From assembly GCA_030950865.1 (NCBI GenBank), contig JAUZQR010000345.1, positions 1 through 8,371 on the forward strand: a DNA stretch of 8,371 bases, in the 5' to 3' direction. This DNA is from Mariprofundaceae bacterium. Lineage in GTDB: Bacteria > Pseudomonadota > Zetaproteobacteria > Mariprofundales > Mariprofundaceae. This document shows positions 1 through 5,155 of the stretch, in pieces; the first letter of the stretch is position 1; each line of letters starts with the position of its first letter. The translations under genes and the position numbers were made by a program. The notes under the pieces are model-generated. The model saw only the letters and a list, made by a program, of their open reading frames with translations. It was not told the DNA's origin and made no database searches.

Positions 1-299
1 GACTTATGAAGCATTGGCGTGAAGTATTACCTGAAGATGTGATGCTGGAGATTAATTATGAAGAATTGGTTGCCAATCAAGAAGAGTCAACACGTAAGAT
101 GCTTAAATTCTGTAATTTAGAGTGGGATGAAAATTGCCTGCAATTTCATAAACTGCGCAATCAGGTCAATACTGCTAGTATAGCGCAGGTGCGCCGTCCT
201 ATATATAAAGATTCTGTCATGGCTTGGCAGCGATATGAACAGCATTTACAACCACTGGTTAAAATTTTAGGTACTGAAGGTTGGTCACATACGCTGTAG
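1..299 (+). CDS. Sulfotransferase family protein, C-terminal end (5' truncated by window edge)
   Basis: The reading frame is open from the window edge (first full codon at base 3) to the TAG at 297-299, so the visible ATG at base 6 is probably internal. The product resembles the C-terminal part of sulfotransferases often found behind TPR repeats. It has an HWREVLP segment, then the INYEELVANQEE block, a KFCNLEWDENCLQFHK block, and the VNTASIAQVRRPIYKDS stretch followed by WQRYEQHL. In this family the last arginine-rich stretch contacts the 3'-phosphate of the sulfate donor PAPS. The role would be transfer of sulfate from PAPS to an unknown acceptor. The N-terminal PAPS-binding loop and any TPR repeats lie outside the window. 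It converges on the VOC gene downstream. The family is fairly secure; the substrate is unknown. Confidence 0.8.
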   Translation, partial: LMKHWREVLPEDVMLEINYEELVANQEESTRKMLKFCNLEWDENCLQFHKLRNQVNTASIAQVRRPIYKDSVMAWQRYEQHLQPLVKILGTEGWSHTL

Positions 300-345
300 T
301 ATTGATATAAATGACGGGATTAGAGCCGATTACTTAAATACTAGG

Positions 346-714
346 TTATGAAACCTCAACTTCACACAACTCGATGACATTGTCATCAGGATCGTGGCAG
401 AATAATGCAGCACGCCCTGAACGACTTAATGTATAAGAAATTTTAGCAGCATCCATTTTTTTGCAAGTGTCTTGTATGCTGTTCACACCTAAAGCGATAT
501 GAAAATCGCGTCCGCCATGTGCTGGTTTTTCACTGTTTTGGTAAGGATTGTGCACGCACATCAAGTGCAATTGTTGATTGTTCCCAAGCTTATAAAACAA
601 TCCGTCAAAACCCAAGTTGGGACGCATATCACGCTCTAAGCCCAATATATCTTCGTAAAAACACGCTGATTTCTCTAAGTCGGATATAATCATACTTACA
701 TGCAATAGTTGCAA
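346..714 (-). CDS. VOC (glyoxalase/bleomycin-resistance fold) family protein, TTG start
   Basis: A small VOC-superfamily protein of 122 residues from the chosen start. Two beta-alpha-beta-beta-beta modules are visible: LLHVSMIISDLEKSACFYEDILGLE, then DFHIALGV through DPDDNVIELCEVE. The four usual metal-ligand positions are filled by His (LLHVS), His (QLHLM), His (DFHIA) and Glu (VIELCE), as in metal-dependent glyoxalases and dioxygenases. The exact reaction cannot be read from the sequence. An in-frame ATG exists at 765, but a strong Shine-Dalgarno AAGGAGGT lies inside that extended frame at 719-726, five bases before the TTG at 712-714. The TTG start also gives the normal family N-terminus just before the first beta strand. 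The gene is divergent from tatA and convergent with the sulfotransferase. Confidence 0.85.
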   Translation of the reverse strand: MQLLHVSMIISDLEKSACFYEDILGLERDMRPNLGFDGLFYKLGNNQQLHLMCVHNPYQNSEKPAHGGRDFHIALGVNSIQDTCKKMDAAKISYTLSRSGRAALFCHDPDDNVIELCEVEVS

Positions 715-812
715 CAGAACCTCCTTTTCATTTGTATTCTGGTGTACCATCGCTATATTCATCATTCATTTCAAGCCTGTTTAGTGTAAAATTATAAACA
801 GATGGAGTATAT
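715..812. promoter_or_regulatory. Divergent intergenic region between the VOC gene and tatA
   Basis: This 98-bp spacer must hold the 5' signals of both divergent genes. On the minus strand a perfect TATAAT lies at 791-796, about 75 bases before the VOC start, but I see no good -35 hexamer upstream of it. On the plus strand TTGTAT (732-737), a 16-base spacer and TATATT (754-759) form a weak sigma70-like candidate for tatA. An imperfect palindrome with 5-bp arms GTTTA (779-783) and TAAAC (795-799) overlaps the TATAAT and could be an operator. These are pattern matches in AT-rich DNA and remain tentative. Confidence 0.35.
719..726 (-). promoter_or_regulatory. Ribosome binding site deciding a TTG start for the VOC gene
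   Basis: Reading the minus strand, the sequence is AAGGAGGT, a near-perfect match to the anti-Shine-Dalgarno of 16S rRNA. It is followed by TCTG and the TTG codon at 714-712, a spacing of about five bases from the last G. The ATG codons at 765 and 762 have no comparable site upstream. This favours the shorter protein. Confidence 0.7.
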
Positions 813-1004
813 ATGTTTGGACTTGGCCCGATGGAATTGATTCTTATTCTTGTGATTGTGATTGTCTTGTTTGGCGCAAAACGCCTGCCAGCGATTGGTG
901 AAGGCTTGGCAAAAGGTATTCGCAGTTTTCGCTCAAACATTAGTGATCAGTCATCTGATACGGATGATAAAAAAGATGAATCTAAAAAACATATCACTCA
1001 CTAA
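813..1004 (+). CDS. tatA: Twin-arginine translocase subunit TatA
   Basis: TatA forms the oligomeric pore-like element that lets folded twin-arginine substrates cross the inner membrane. The 63-residue product has a short N-terminal membrane helix (about residues 7-20) beginning with Glu8, the FG hinge at 20-21 followed by AKRLPAIGEG, and an amphipathic helix to about residue 41. It ends in a polar, Asp/Lys/Ser-rich tail. It is at the short end of the family, where the tail is variable. The start ATG is preceded by GGAG at 804-807 with five bases of spacing. It is the first gene of a tatABC operon, with three bases between its stop and the tatB start. Confidence 0.95.
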   Translation: MFGLGPMELILILVIVIVLFGAKRLPAIGEGLAKGIRSFRSNISDQSSDTDDKKDESKKHITH

Positions 1005-1007
1005 TAC

Positions 1008-1271
1008 ATGCCAGATATAGGTTTTTTTGAATTATTATTGGTTGGCGCGGTTGCCTTTCTTATTTTAGGCCCAGAGCGAACACCTGAATTTTTTGCGCAA
1101 ATTGGGCGGATGGTTCGCCAAGGTCGTGGTTGGATATCGACGGTAAAGCAACAAATTGATGCCGAAACACAAGTGATAAAAGAGCCTATGCAAGGCGTGC
1201 GTGATGCCCTAGATGATGGCTTGAGTAGCATGACATCCACAAAGAAACCTGATGACACAGAACGAAAATAA
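1008..1271 (+). CDS. tatB: Twin-arginine translocase subunit TatB
   Basis: TatB pairs with TatC in the receptor complex that recognises twin-arginine signal peptides. The 87-residue product starts MPDIGFFELLLVGAVAFLILGPER, the typical TatB pattern: Glu8 at the beginning of the membrane helix and a GP hinge at 21-22. A long amphipathic helix (about 24-70) and a short charged tail follow. It is shorter than the E. coli TatB, mainly at the C-terminus. The usual GPERLP reads GPERTP here, with Thr at position 25. It starts three bases after the tatA stop with no clear ribosome binding site, so translational coupling is likely. Its last 20 bases overlap tatC. Confidence 0.92.
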   Translation: MPDIGFFELLLVGAVAFLILGPERTPEFFAQIGRMVRQGRGWISTVKQQIDAETQVIKEPMQGVRDALDDGLSSMTSTKKPDDTERK

Positions 1272-2007
1272 TACGCAACCAACCATTCTTTCACATCTTT
1301 ATGAGTTAAAAAGGCGCTTTAAAATTGCCGTGATTGCTTATGTGATTGGTGTGTTTGTATTGATGAATTTCTCCAGTGTGATTTTTGAATTTATGGCAAT
1401 TCCACTACGTGCAGCACTACCACCTGACACACCGCTTATTTTTTTAAATGCACCCGATGTGTTTTTTACCTACTTAAAAATAGCTTTGGTCTTGAGCTTG
1501 TTTGTCACTGCGCCGATTACATTTTATCAGGCCTGGGCATTTATTGCGCCAGGATTGTATAATCATGAGAAAAAAGCATTTATGGGCTTTTTTGTAGCCA
1601 GTTTATTTTTGTTGTTTACGGGTGGAGCATTTGCATTTTATGCAGTTTTCCCTGTTATTTTTGAATTTTTCTTGGGCTTTTCCACAGAAACCATTCAGGC
1701 GATGCCTGCCATCAAAGAATATTTATCATTGGTGTTAAAGTTGTTATTTGCCTTTGGCATTAGTTTTCAAGTGCCGATTGTAGTGATTATTCTTGTGAAA
1801 CTCGGAATCGTGGATATTGAAGATTTAACAGCCAAACGCCGTTATGTGATTGTTTGGGCGTTTATTTTTTCTGCGGTTCTTACGCCACCCGATATTATTT
1901 CTCAAACGTTGTTGGCTGTTCCGATGTATTTATTGTTTGAAGCAGGAATTTTTATTGCACGGCGTTTGGAAAAAGCTACTTCTAACAATGAAACAGAGCC
2001 CTCCTAG
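1252..2007 (+). CDS. tatC: Twin-arginine translocase subunit TatC
   Basis: TatC is the six-helix inner-membrane receptor that binds the twin-arginine signal peptide. The 251-residue product has normal length. It has the N-terminal SHLYELKRR segment with Glu18, and the WAFIAPGLYNHEKKA loop with Phe97 and Glu106, matching E. coli Phe94 and Glu103. The FGISFQVP segment has Gln173 where E. coli has Glu170. The TPPDIISQTLLAVPMYLLFE segment has Asp214, matching E. coli Asp211. Six hydrophobic segments are visible between about residues 24 and 236. The start ATG overlaps the end of tatB by 20 bases, consistent with coupled translation. Assignment is secure. Confidence 0.97.
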   Translation: MTQNENNTQPTILSHLYELKRRFKIAVIAYVIGVFVLMNFSSVIFEFMAIPLRAALPPDTPLIFLNAPDVFFTYLKIALVLSLFVTAPITFYQAWAFIAPGLYNHEKKAFMGFFVASLFLLFTGGAFAFYAVFPVIFEFFLGFSTETIQAMPAIKEYLSLVLKLLFAFGISFQVPIVVIILVKLGIVDIEDLTAKRRYVIVWAFIFSAVLTPPDIISQTLLAVPMYLLFEAGIFIARRLEKATSNNETEPS

Positions 2008-2149
2008 AGGTCAATTGTTGAAAGAGCATCTTTCATCATTCTTTGCTGCCTATGTTGTGAGTATGCTGAATAGCGATGAAAGTCGTATTGCAATACACTC
2101 AAGACTCAAGGGTTTTCATGTCGCCCCACATAACCCAAAGGGCGAATAG
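1988..2149 (+). CDS. Possible small ORF overlapping the end of tatC (unverified)
   Basis: A 53-codon ORF starts at an ATG inside the last codons of tatC, overlapping it by 20 bases, the same overlap as between tatB and tatC. It encodes MKQSPPRGQLLKEH followed by a mildly hydrophobic stretch SSFFAAYVVSML and a polar tail. I do not recognise the product. Its last 44 bases overlap the 3' end of the convergent DUF4442 gene. There is no ribosome binding site of note, so expression would depend on coupling to tatC. It may be a chance open frame. Confidence 0.2.
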   Translation: MKQSPPRGQLLKEHLSSFFAAYVVSMLNSDESRIAIHSRLKGFHVAPHNPKGE

Positions 2150-2603
2150 CAATGGTATTACGAATGGTTGTGCAAACCTTTCCGTCTTCACGTACATAAT
2201 GCATTTCAAAACAAGGCGTTGAGCGTTGATGTTCGAGCAGTTCTTGTTTGATGGTGGCGACTTGTTCATCACTCAAATCAAAGTGCAGTATTAAATCGGA
2301 GTTGCCTACGCGCAAGAATTCCAGCTCCAAATGTTTGGTTGCTACACGATAATTGGGGAAGAGTTTCACACATGCAATGGCAGGAATAGGGTCAGCAAGG
2401 TTGGCTTGGTAGCCGCCAAACATATTTCCTGCGGCATTTCTTGATGCCCAAGTTAGAGGAAGTTTGATACGAGTATGTTTCCAATCATCTGATACCTCAA
2501 GAACCTTAGGACGCAACATCCAAAATGGCGGATACCAAGCCAATCGACGTGCATCTGATAGAAAAGAAAGTTTGGTTAATATCCGTGTGGGTTTATCATC
2601 CAT
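2106..2603 (-). CDS. DUF4442 / hotdog-fold thioesterase-like protein
   Basis: The 165-residue product fits the DUF4442 group of hotdog-fold proteins, related to acyl-CoA thioesterases (PaaI/YiiD C-terminal type). Visible marks are the YPPFWML start of the fold (about 24-30), the VSDDWKHTRIKLPL strands, and the core RNAAGNMFGG segment (55-64) with the DP pair at 71-72. The strands LELEFLRVGNSDLILHFDL and a closing CTTIRNTIAIR segment follow. In this fold the segment before the long helix forms the acyl-CoA site, but the substrate is unknown. The ATG at 2603 is the first usable start in the frame; the frame is open another 25 codons upstream without ATG, GTG or TTG, and no ribosome binding site is evident. 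The gene lies about 140 bases downstream of the DUF1456 gene on the same strand. Confidence 0.8.
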   Translation of the reverse strand: MDDKPTRILTKLSFLSDARRLAWYPPFWMLRPKVLEVSDDWKHTRIKLPLTWASRNAAGNMFGGYQANLADPIPAIACVKLFPNYRVATKHLELEFLRVGNSDLILHFDLSDEQVATIKQELLEHQRSTPCFEMHYVREDGKVCTTIRNTIAIRPLGYVGRHENP

Positions 2604-2620
2604 AGTTGTTTTAAATGTGG

Positions 2621-2752
2621 CTAATGTTTGCGCAAAGTCAAATAAATGGCTTTTAACATTGACGTGCGCCCAACCATTTCATTACGCACTTGAAAGAAAA
2701 TATGGTTAAGCCTGCTAATAATAAATTTACTGGGTGTACTACTTATTCCCAT
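2621..2752 (-). CDS. Possible small ORF between the DUF1456 and DUF4442 genes (unverified)
   Basis: A 43-codon minus-strand ORF begins at an ATG overlapping the last ten bases of the DUF1456 gene and ends with a TAG 17 bases before the DUF4442 start. It would encode a basic peptide (14 residues from MGISSTPSKFIISR, later RNEMVGRTSMLKAIY). It fills nearly the whole spacer and its overlap with the upstream stop would suit coupled translation. It has no recognisable ribosome binding site and I do not recognise the product. Chance is the more likely explanation. Confidence 0.15.
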   Translation of the reverse strand: MGISSTPSKFIISRLNHIFFQVRNEMVGRTSMLKAIYLTLRKH

Positions 2753-3249
2753 TTGAAAGCAGACTTTGTTGATTCTTTAGGTGGCTTTATATCGGTGCGG
2801 TATTGTAATGCCAATCCACTTAGAAAGTTACGCAAAACCTGATCTTTACACACACGATAATGTTTATGGTCTGGCTTGCGGAAAAAAGCACTAAGCTCGG
2901 ATTTACTAAAACGAAAACCTGTAGAGCTTAAAACTTTTAACATATCATCATCTTTCAAATTCAACGCAATTTTTAGTTTCCTGAACACAATATTATTGTT
3001 CAAACGACGTTCAGGTTCAGCCTGTGCGTCTTCTCTTTTACCGCGTTTGTCATGAATAAAACCATTAAGAAAAACCGCCAATTCACGAGCCCCACATTCT
3101 TCTAATGTAGGGTCATCATCCTTTTTCAACCAAGCACTGACCTGTTCACGCGTCACCTCCAAATCAGCCAAGCCAAATAAAGCAATCATTTTCGAATCAC
3201 TAAAATCAAAGGCATAACGTAGGCGACGTAAAATATCGTTATTGGTCAT
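2743..3249 (-). CDS. DUF1456 family protein (YehS-like)
   Basis: The 168-residue protein matches the DUF1456 architecture of E. coli YehS: two tandem copies of a roughly 65-residue helical module. Copy one starts NNDILRRLRYAFDFSD and runs to LNGFIHDKRGK (about residues 3-71). Copy two starts NNNIVFRKLKIALNLKD and runs to FLSGLALQYR (about 84-151). The PERRLNNNIV linker and the FRKPDHKHYRVC segment are typical of the family. Its biochemical function is not known. The C-terminal tail (152-168) is Lys-rich and not conserved in my recollection. It starts 18 bases after the lpdA stop, so it is probably transcribed with the pyruvate dehydrogenase operon, though no strong ribosome binding site is visible. 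Confidence 0.9.
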   Translation of the reverse strand: MTNNDILRRLRYAFDFSDSKMIALFGLADLEVTREQVSAWLKKDDDPTLEECGARELAVFLNGFIHDKRGKREDAQAEPERRLNNNIVFRKLKIALNLKDDDMLKVLSSTGFRFSKSELSAFFRKPDHKHYRVCKDQVLRNFLSGLALQYRTDIKPPKESTKSAFKWE

Positions 3250-3267
3250 AAGTACGAAAGAGTGAGG

Positions 3268-5076
3268 TTAAATATGTATCGCTTTACCATCCGAATCGAG
3301 CACTGATTCGTGAATCATCTCGGATAATGTTGGATGCGGGAACATATGATGCGCAAGCTCGGCTTCAGTGGTTTCCAGCGTGCGTGCCAACTGTAAAGAT
3401 ACAATTAACTCAGTGGCTTCTGCACCAACGATATGCGCGCCAAGCAATTCACCTGTTTCAGCATCAAAGATAGTTTTCACCATACCTTCAGTTTCTGCCA
3501 AGCCCATCGCTTTGCCATTGGTGCCGTATGCCATGCGCCCGACTTTGATATTGAGACCTTCATCTTTGCATTGTTGCTCGGTTTTACCGCATGAACCCAC
3601 TTGCGGCTGGCAATAAGTACAACCTGGTACATTGCCATAATCCACAGGATGTGGATTTTCACCGTTGATGGCTTCCACACATACAATGCCTTCATGGCTT
3701 GCGACATGCGCCAAGGCTGGTGCACCAACCACATCACCAATGGCATAAACACCTTGATGATCGGTACGGTAATAGTCATCGACTTCGATTTGATTGCGCT
3801 CAACCTTCATGGCGGTGTTTTCAGCGCCAATAGCATCGGTATTACCAATCACGCCCACAGCAACGAGGCAAACATCACCTTCGATGCTTTGTGCTTTGTC
3901 TTTGACAGTGTATTCTACTACAGCTTTACCATCGATATTTTTTGCAGAGGAGACCATCGCTCCTGTGATAATCTTGATGCCATTCTTTTTAAAGGAGCGA
4001 TCCACCACTTTGGAAATTTCAGTATCTTCCAATGGTAAAACATTTGCAGCCGCTTCAATCACAGTTACTTCAGAACCCATAGCATTATAAAAGTACGCGA
4101 ATTCCATGCCGATTGCACCAGAGCCAATCACTACCAATCTTTTCGGTAAAGAGGTTGGTGCCAATGCCTGTTTGTAGGTAATGATGATTTTATTATCCAC
4201 ATCCATGCCTGGAAATGCACGCGCTCTTGCACCTGTGGCTACAATCACATGCTTGGCAGTCACTTGTTTGCTATTGCCATCGGCATCTTTGACCATAAGT
4301 TTGTTATCCGCTTCAAATGTTGCGAAACCTTCGATATGGTCAATCTTGTTCTTCTTGAATAAGAAACCAATGCCGCCGTTTAATTTGGCTGAAATTTTAC
4401 GTGAGCGAGCCACGGCTTTGACTAAGTCTGGTTTGGCTTTGGTGATACCCAAGCCCAACTCATCACCACTGTGTTGAATGACGTTGATGATTTCTGCGGT
4501 GCGTAACAATGCTTTGGTTGGAATGCAGCCCCAGTTTAGGCAAATACCACCCAAATGTGTGGATTCGATGCAGGCAACCTTAAAACCCAATTGTGCAGCA
4601 CGAATAGCGGCAACATAACCACCAGGCCCAGCACCAATCACCACAACATCATACTCACCATCAGCATTGAACAGACCAGCAGGTTTTAGGTTCAATTCAT
4701 GTTCATCATCAGATGTTGATGCAGCACTTGCAGCTACAATATTTTCAACAACATCAGCCGATGCAAGCACGGGTGCAGCTTCTGCTGGAGCTGATTCAGC
4801 AATGCCTTCTGGCATATAATCATCAGCAACTTCTTCATCATCTTCCGCAATCACCGCAATCGCAGCACCAACGGGGATTAAAGCACCTTCGGCAGCAATG
4901 ATTTTATGCAGCGTGCCTTCTTCAACAACTTCAACTTCCATGGTGGCTTTGTCGGTTTCAATTTCCACCAAGACTTCACCAGAAACAAGTTCATCACCTT
5001 CTTTTTTAAGCCAGCGGGCAATCTTGCCTTCGGTCATGGTTGGTGATAATTGGGTCATAAATACATCAATGGGCAT
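3268..5076 (-). CDS. lpdA: Dihydrolipoyl dehydrogenase (E3) with N-terminal lipoyl domain
   Basis: E3 of the pyruvate dehydrogenase complex: it reoxidises dihydrolipoyl groups using FAD and NAD+. The 602-residue protein is longer than the usual E3 of about 470 residues because it begins with a lipoyl domain (1-80) with the acceptor Lys43 in ETDKATMEVE. An acidic/Ala-rich linker (80-140) follows. The catalytic body has the FAD motif GAGPGG (148-153), the redox disulfide GGICLNWGC (Cys179, Cys184) and the NAD-binding GSGAIG (318-323). It also has the second FAD contact YAIGDV (around 447) and the C-terminal HPTLSE with His581 and Glu586. All catalytic residues are present. A cluster of cysteines, GCTYC then SCG and QQC (486, 489, 496, 503), lies at the start of the dimerisation domain. 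GAGG at 5083-5086 is a good ribosome binding site, six bases from the ATG. Confidence 0.97.
   Translation of the reverse strand: MPIDVFMTQLSPTMTEGKIARWLKKEGDELVSGEVLVEIETDKATMEVEVVEEGTLHKIIAAEGALIPVGAAIAVIAEDDEEVADDYMPEGIAESAPAEAAPVLASADVVENIVAASAASTSDDEHELNLKPAGLFNADGEYDVVVIGAGPGGYVAAIRAAQLGFKVACIESTHLGGICLNWGCIPTKALLRTAEIINVIQHSGDELGLGITKAKPDLVKAVARSRKISAKLNGGIGFLFKKNKIDHIEGFATFEADNKLMVKDADGNSKQVTAKHVIVATGARARAFPGMDVDNKIIITYKQALAPTSLPKRLVVIGSGAIGMEFAYFYNAMGSEVTVIEAAANVLPLEDTEISKVVDRSFKKNGIKIITGAMVSSAKNIDGKAVVEYTVKDKAQSIEGDVCLVAVGVIGNTDAIGAENTAMKVERNQIEVDDYYRTDHQGVYAIGDVVGAPALAHVASHEGIVCVEAINGENPHPVDYGNVPGCTYCQPQVGSCGKTEQQCKDEGLNIKVGRMAYGTNGKAMGLAETEGMVKTIFDAETGELLGAHIVGAEATELIVSLQLARTLETTEAELAHHMFPHPTLSEMIHESVLDSDGKAIHI
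4921..5076 (-). repeat. Lipoyl-domain direct repeat, copy in lpdA
   Basis: The first 52 codons of lpdA align without gaps to the first 52 codons of the E2 gene (6326-6481). I count 11 mismatches in 156 bases, ten of them silent and one giving Val51 against Ile51. The next 110 bases (4811-4920 against 6216-6325) show 28 mismatches by my count. Confidence 0.9.
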
Positions 5077-5100
5077 GTCTTACCTCGATAAAAAAGGATT

Positions 5101-5150
5101 AACCACAGAGAGCACAGAGAAAAATATAACTGTGTGTCCTCTGTGGTGAA
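5101..5150. repeat. Imperfect palindrome in the E2-lpdA gap, possible attenuator or interspersed element
   Basis: The 9-bp arms ACCACAGAG (5102-5110) and CTCTGTGGT (5139-5147) pair perfectly. Inside them, CACA (5113-5116) can pair with TGTG (5133-5136). The left arm holds the unit CACAGAG twice at 9-base spacing (5104-5110 and 5113-5119). In the transcript sense (minus strand) the stem is followed after about six bases by six T residues (5090-5095), then by the lpdA ribosome binding site. It lies nine bases after the E2 stop. It could be a leaky terminator, an mRNA-stabilising hairpin, or a copy of a short palindromic repeat of a type I recall from intergenic regions of many bacteria. Confidence 0.65.
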
Positions 5151-5155
5151 TAATA

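Noticed and set aside
343..356. Small hairpin AGGTT/AACCT at the VOC stop codon as a terminator between the convergent genes
   Set aside because: Only five base pairs, overlaps the stop codon, and neither side has a convincing T-run.
728..1294. Minus-strand open frames opposite tatA and tatB
   Set aside because: The plus-strand frames are unmistakable TatA and TatB; the antisense frames are shadows.
2019..2035. Hairpin TGAAAG/CTTTCA after tatC as a rho-independent terminator
   Set aside because: The stem is six AT-rich pairs and only scattered T residues follow; too weak to call.
2604..2742. Promoter for the DUF4442 gene in the spacer (TTGACT near 2641)
   Set aside because: No -10 hexamer at proper spacing; the best AT-rich match would put the transcript start at or past the ATG.
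3601..4038. 145-codon plus-strand open frame opposite lpdA
   Set aside because: Antisense shadow of the E3 NAD and FAD domains; no recognisable family and no ribosome binding site.
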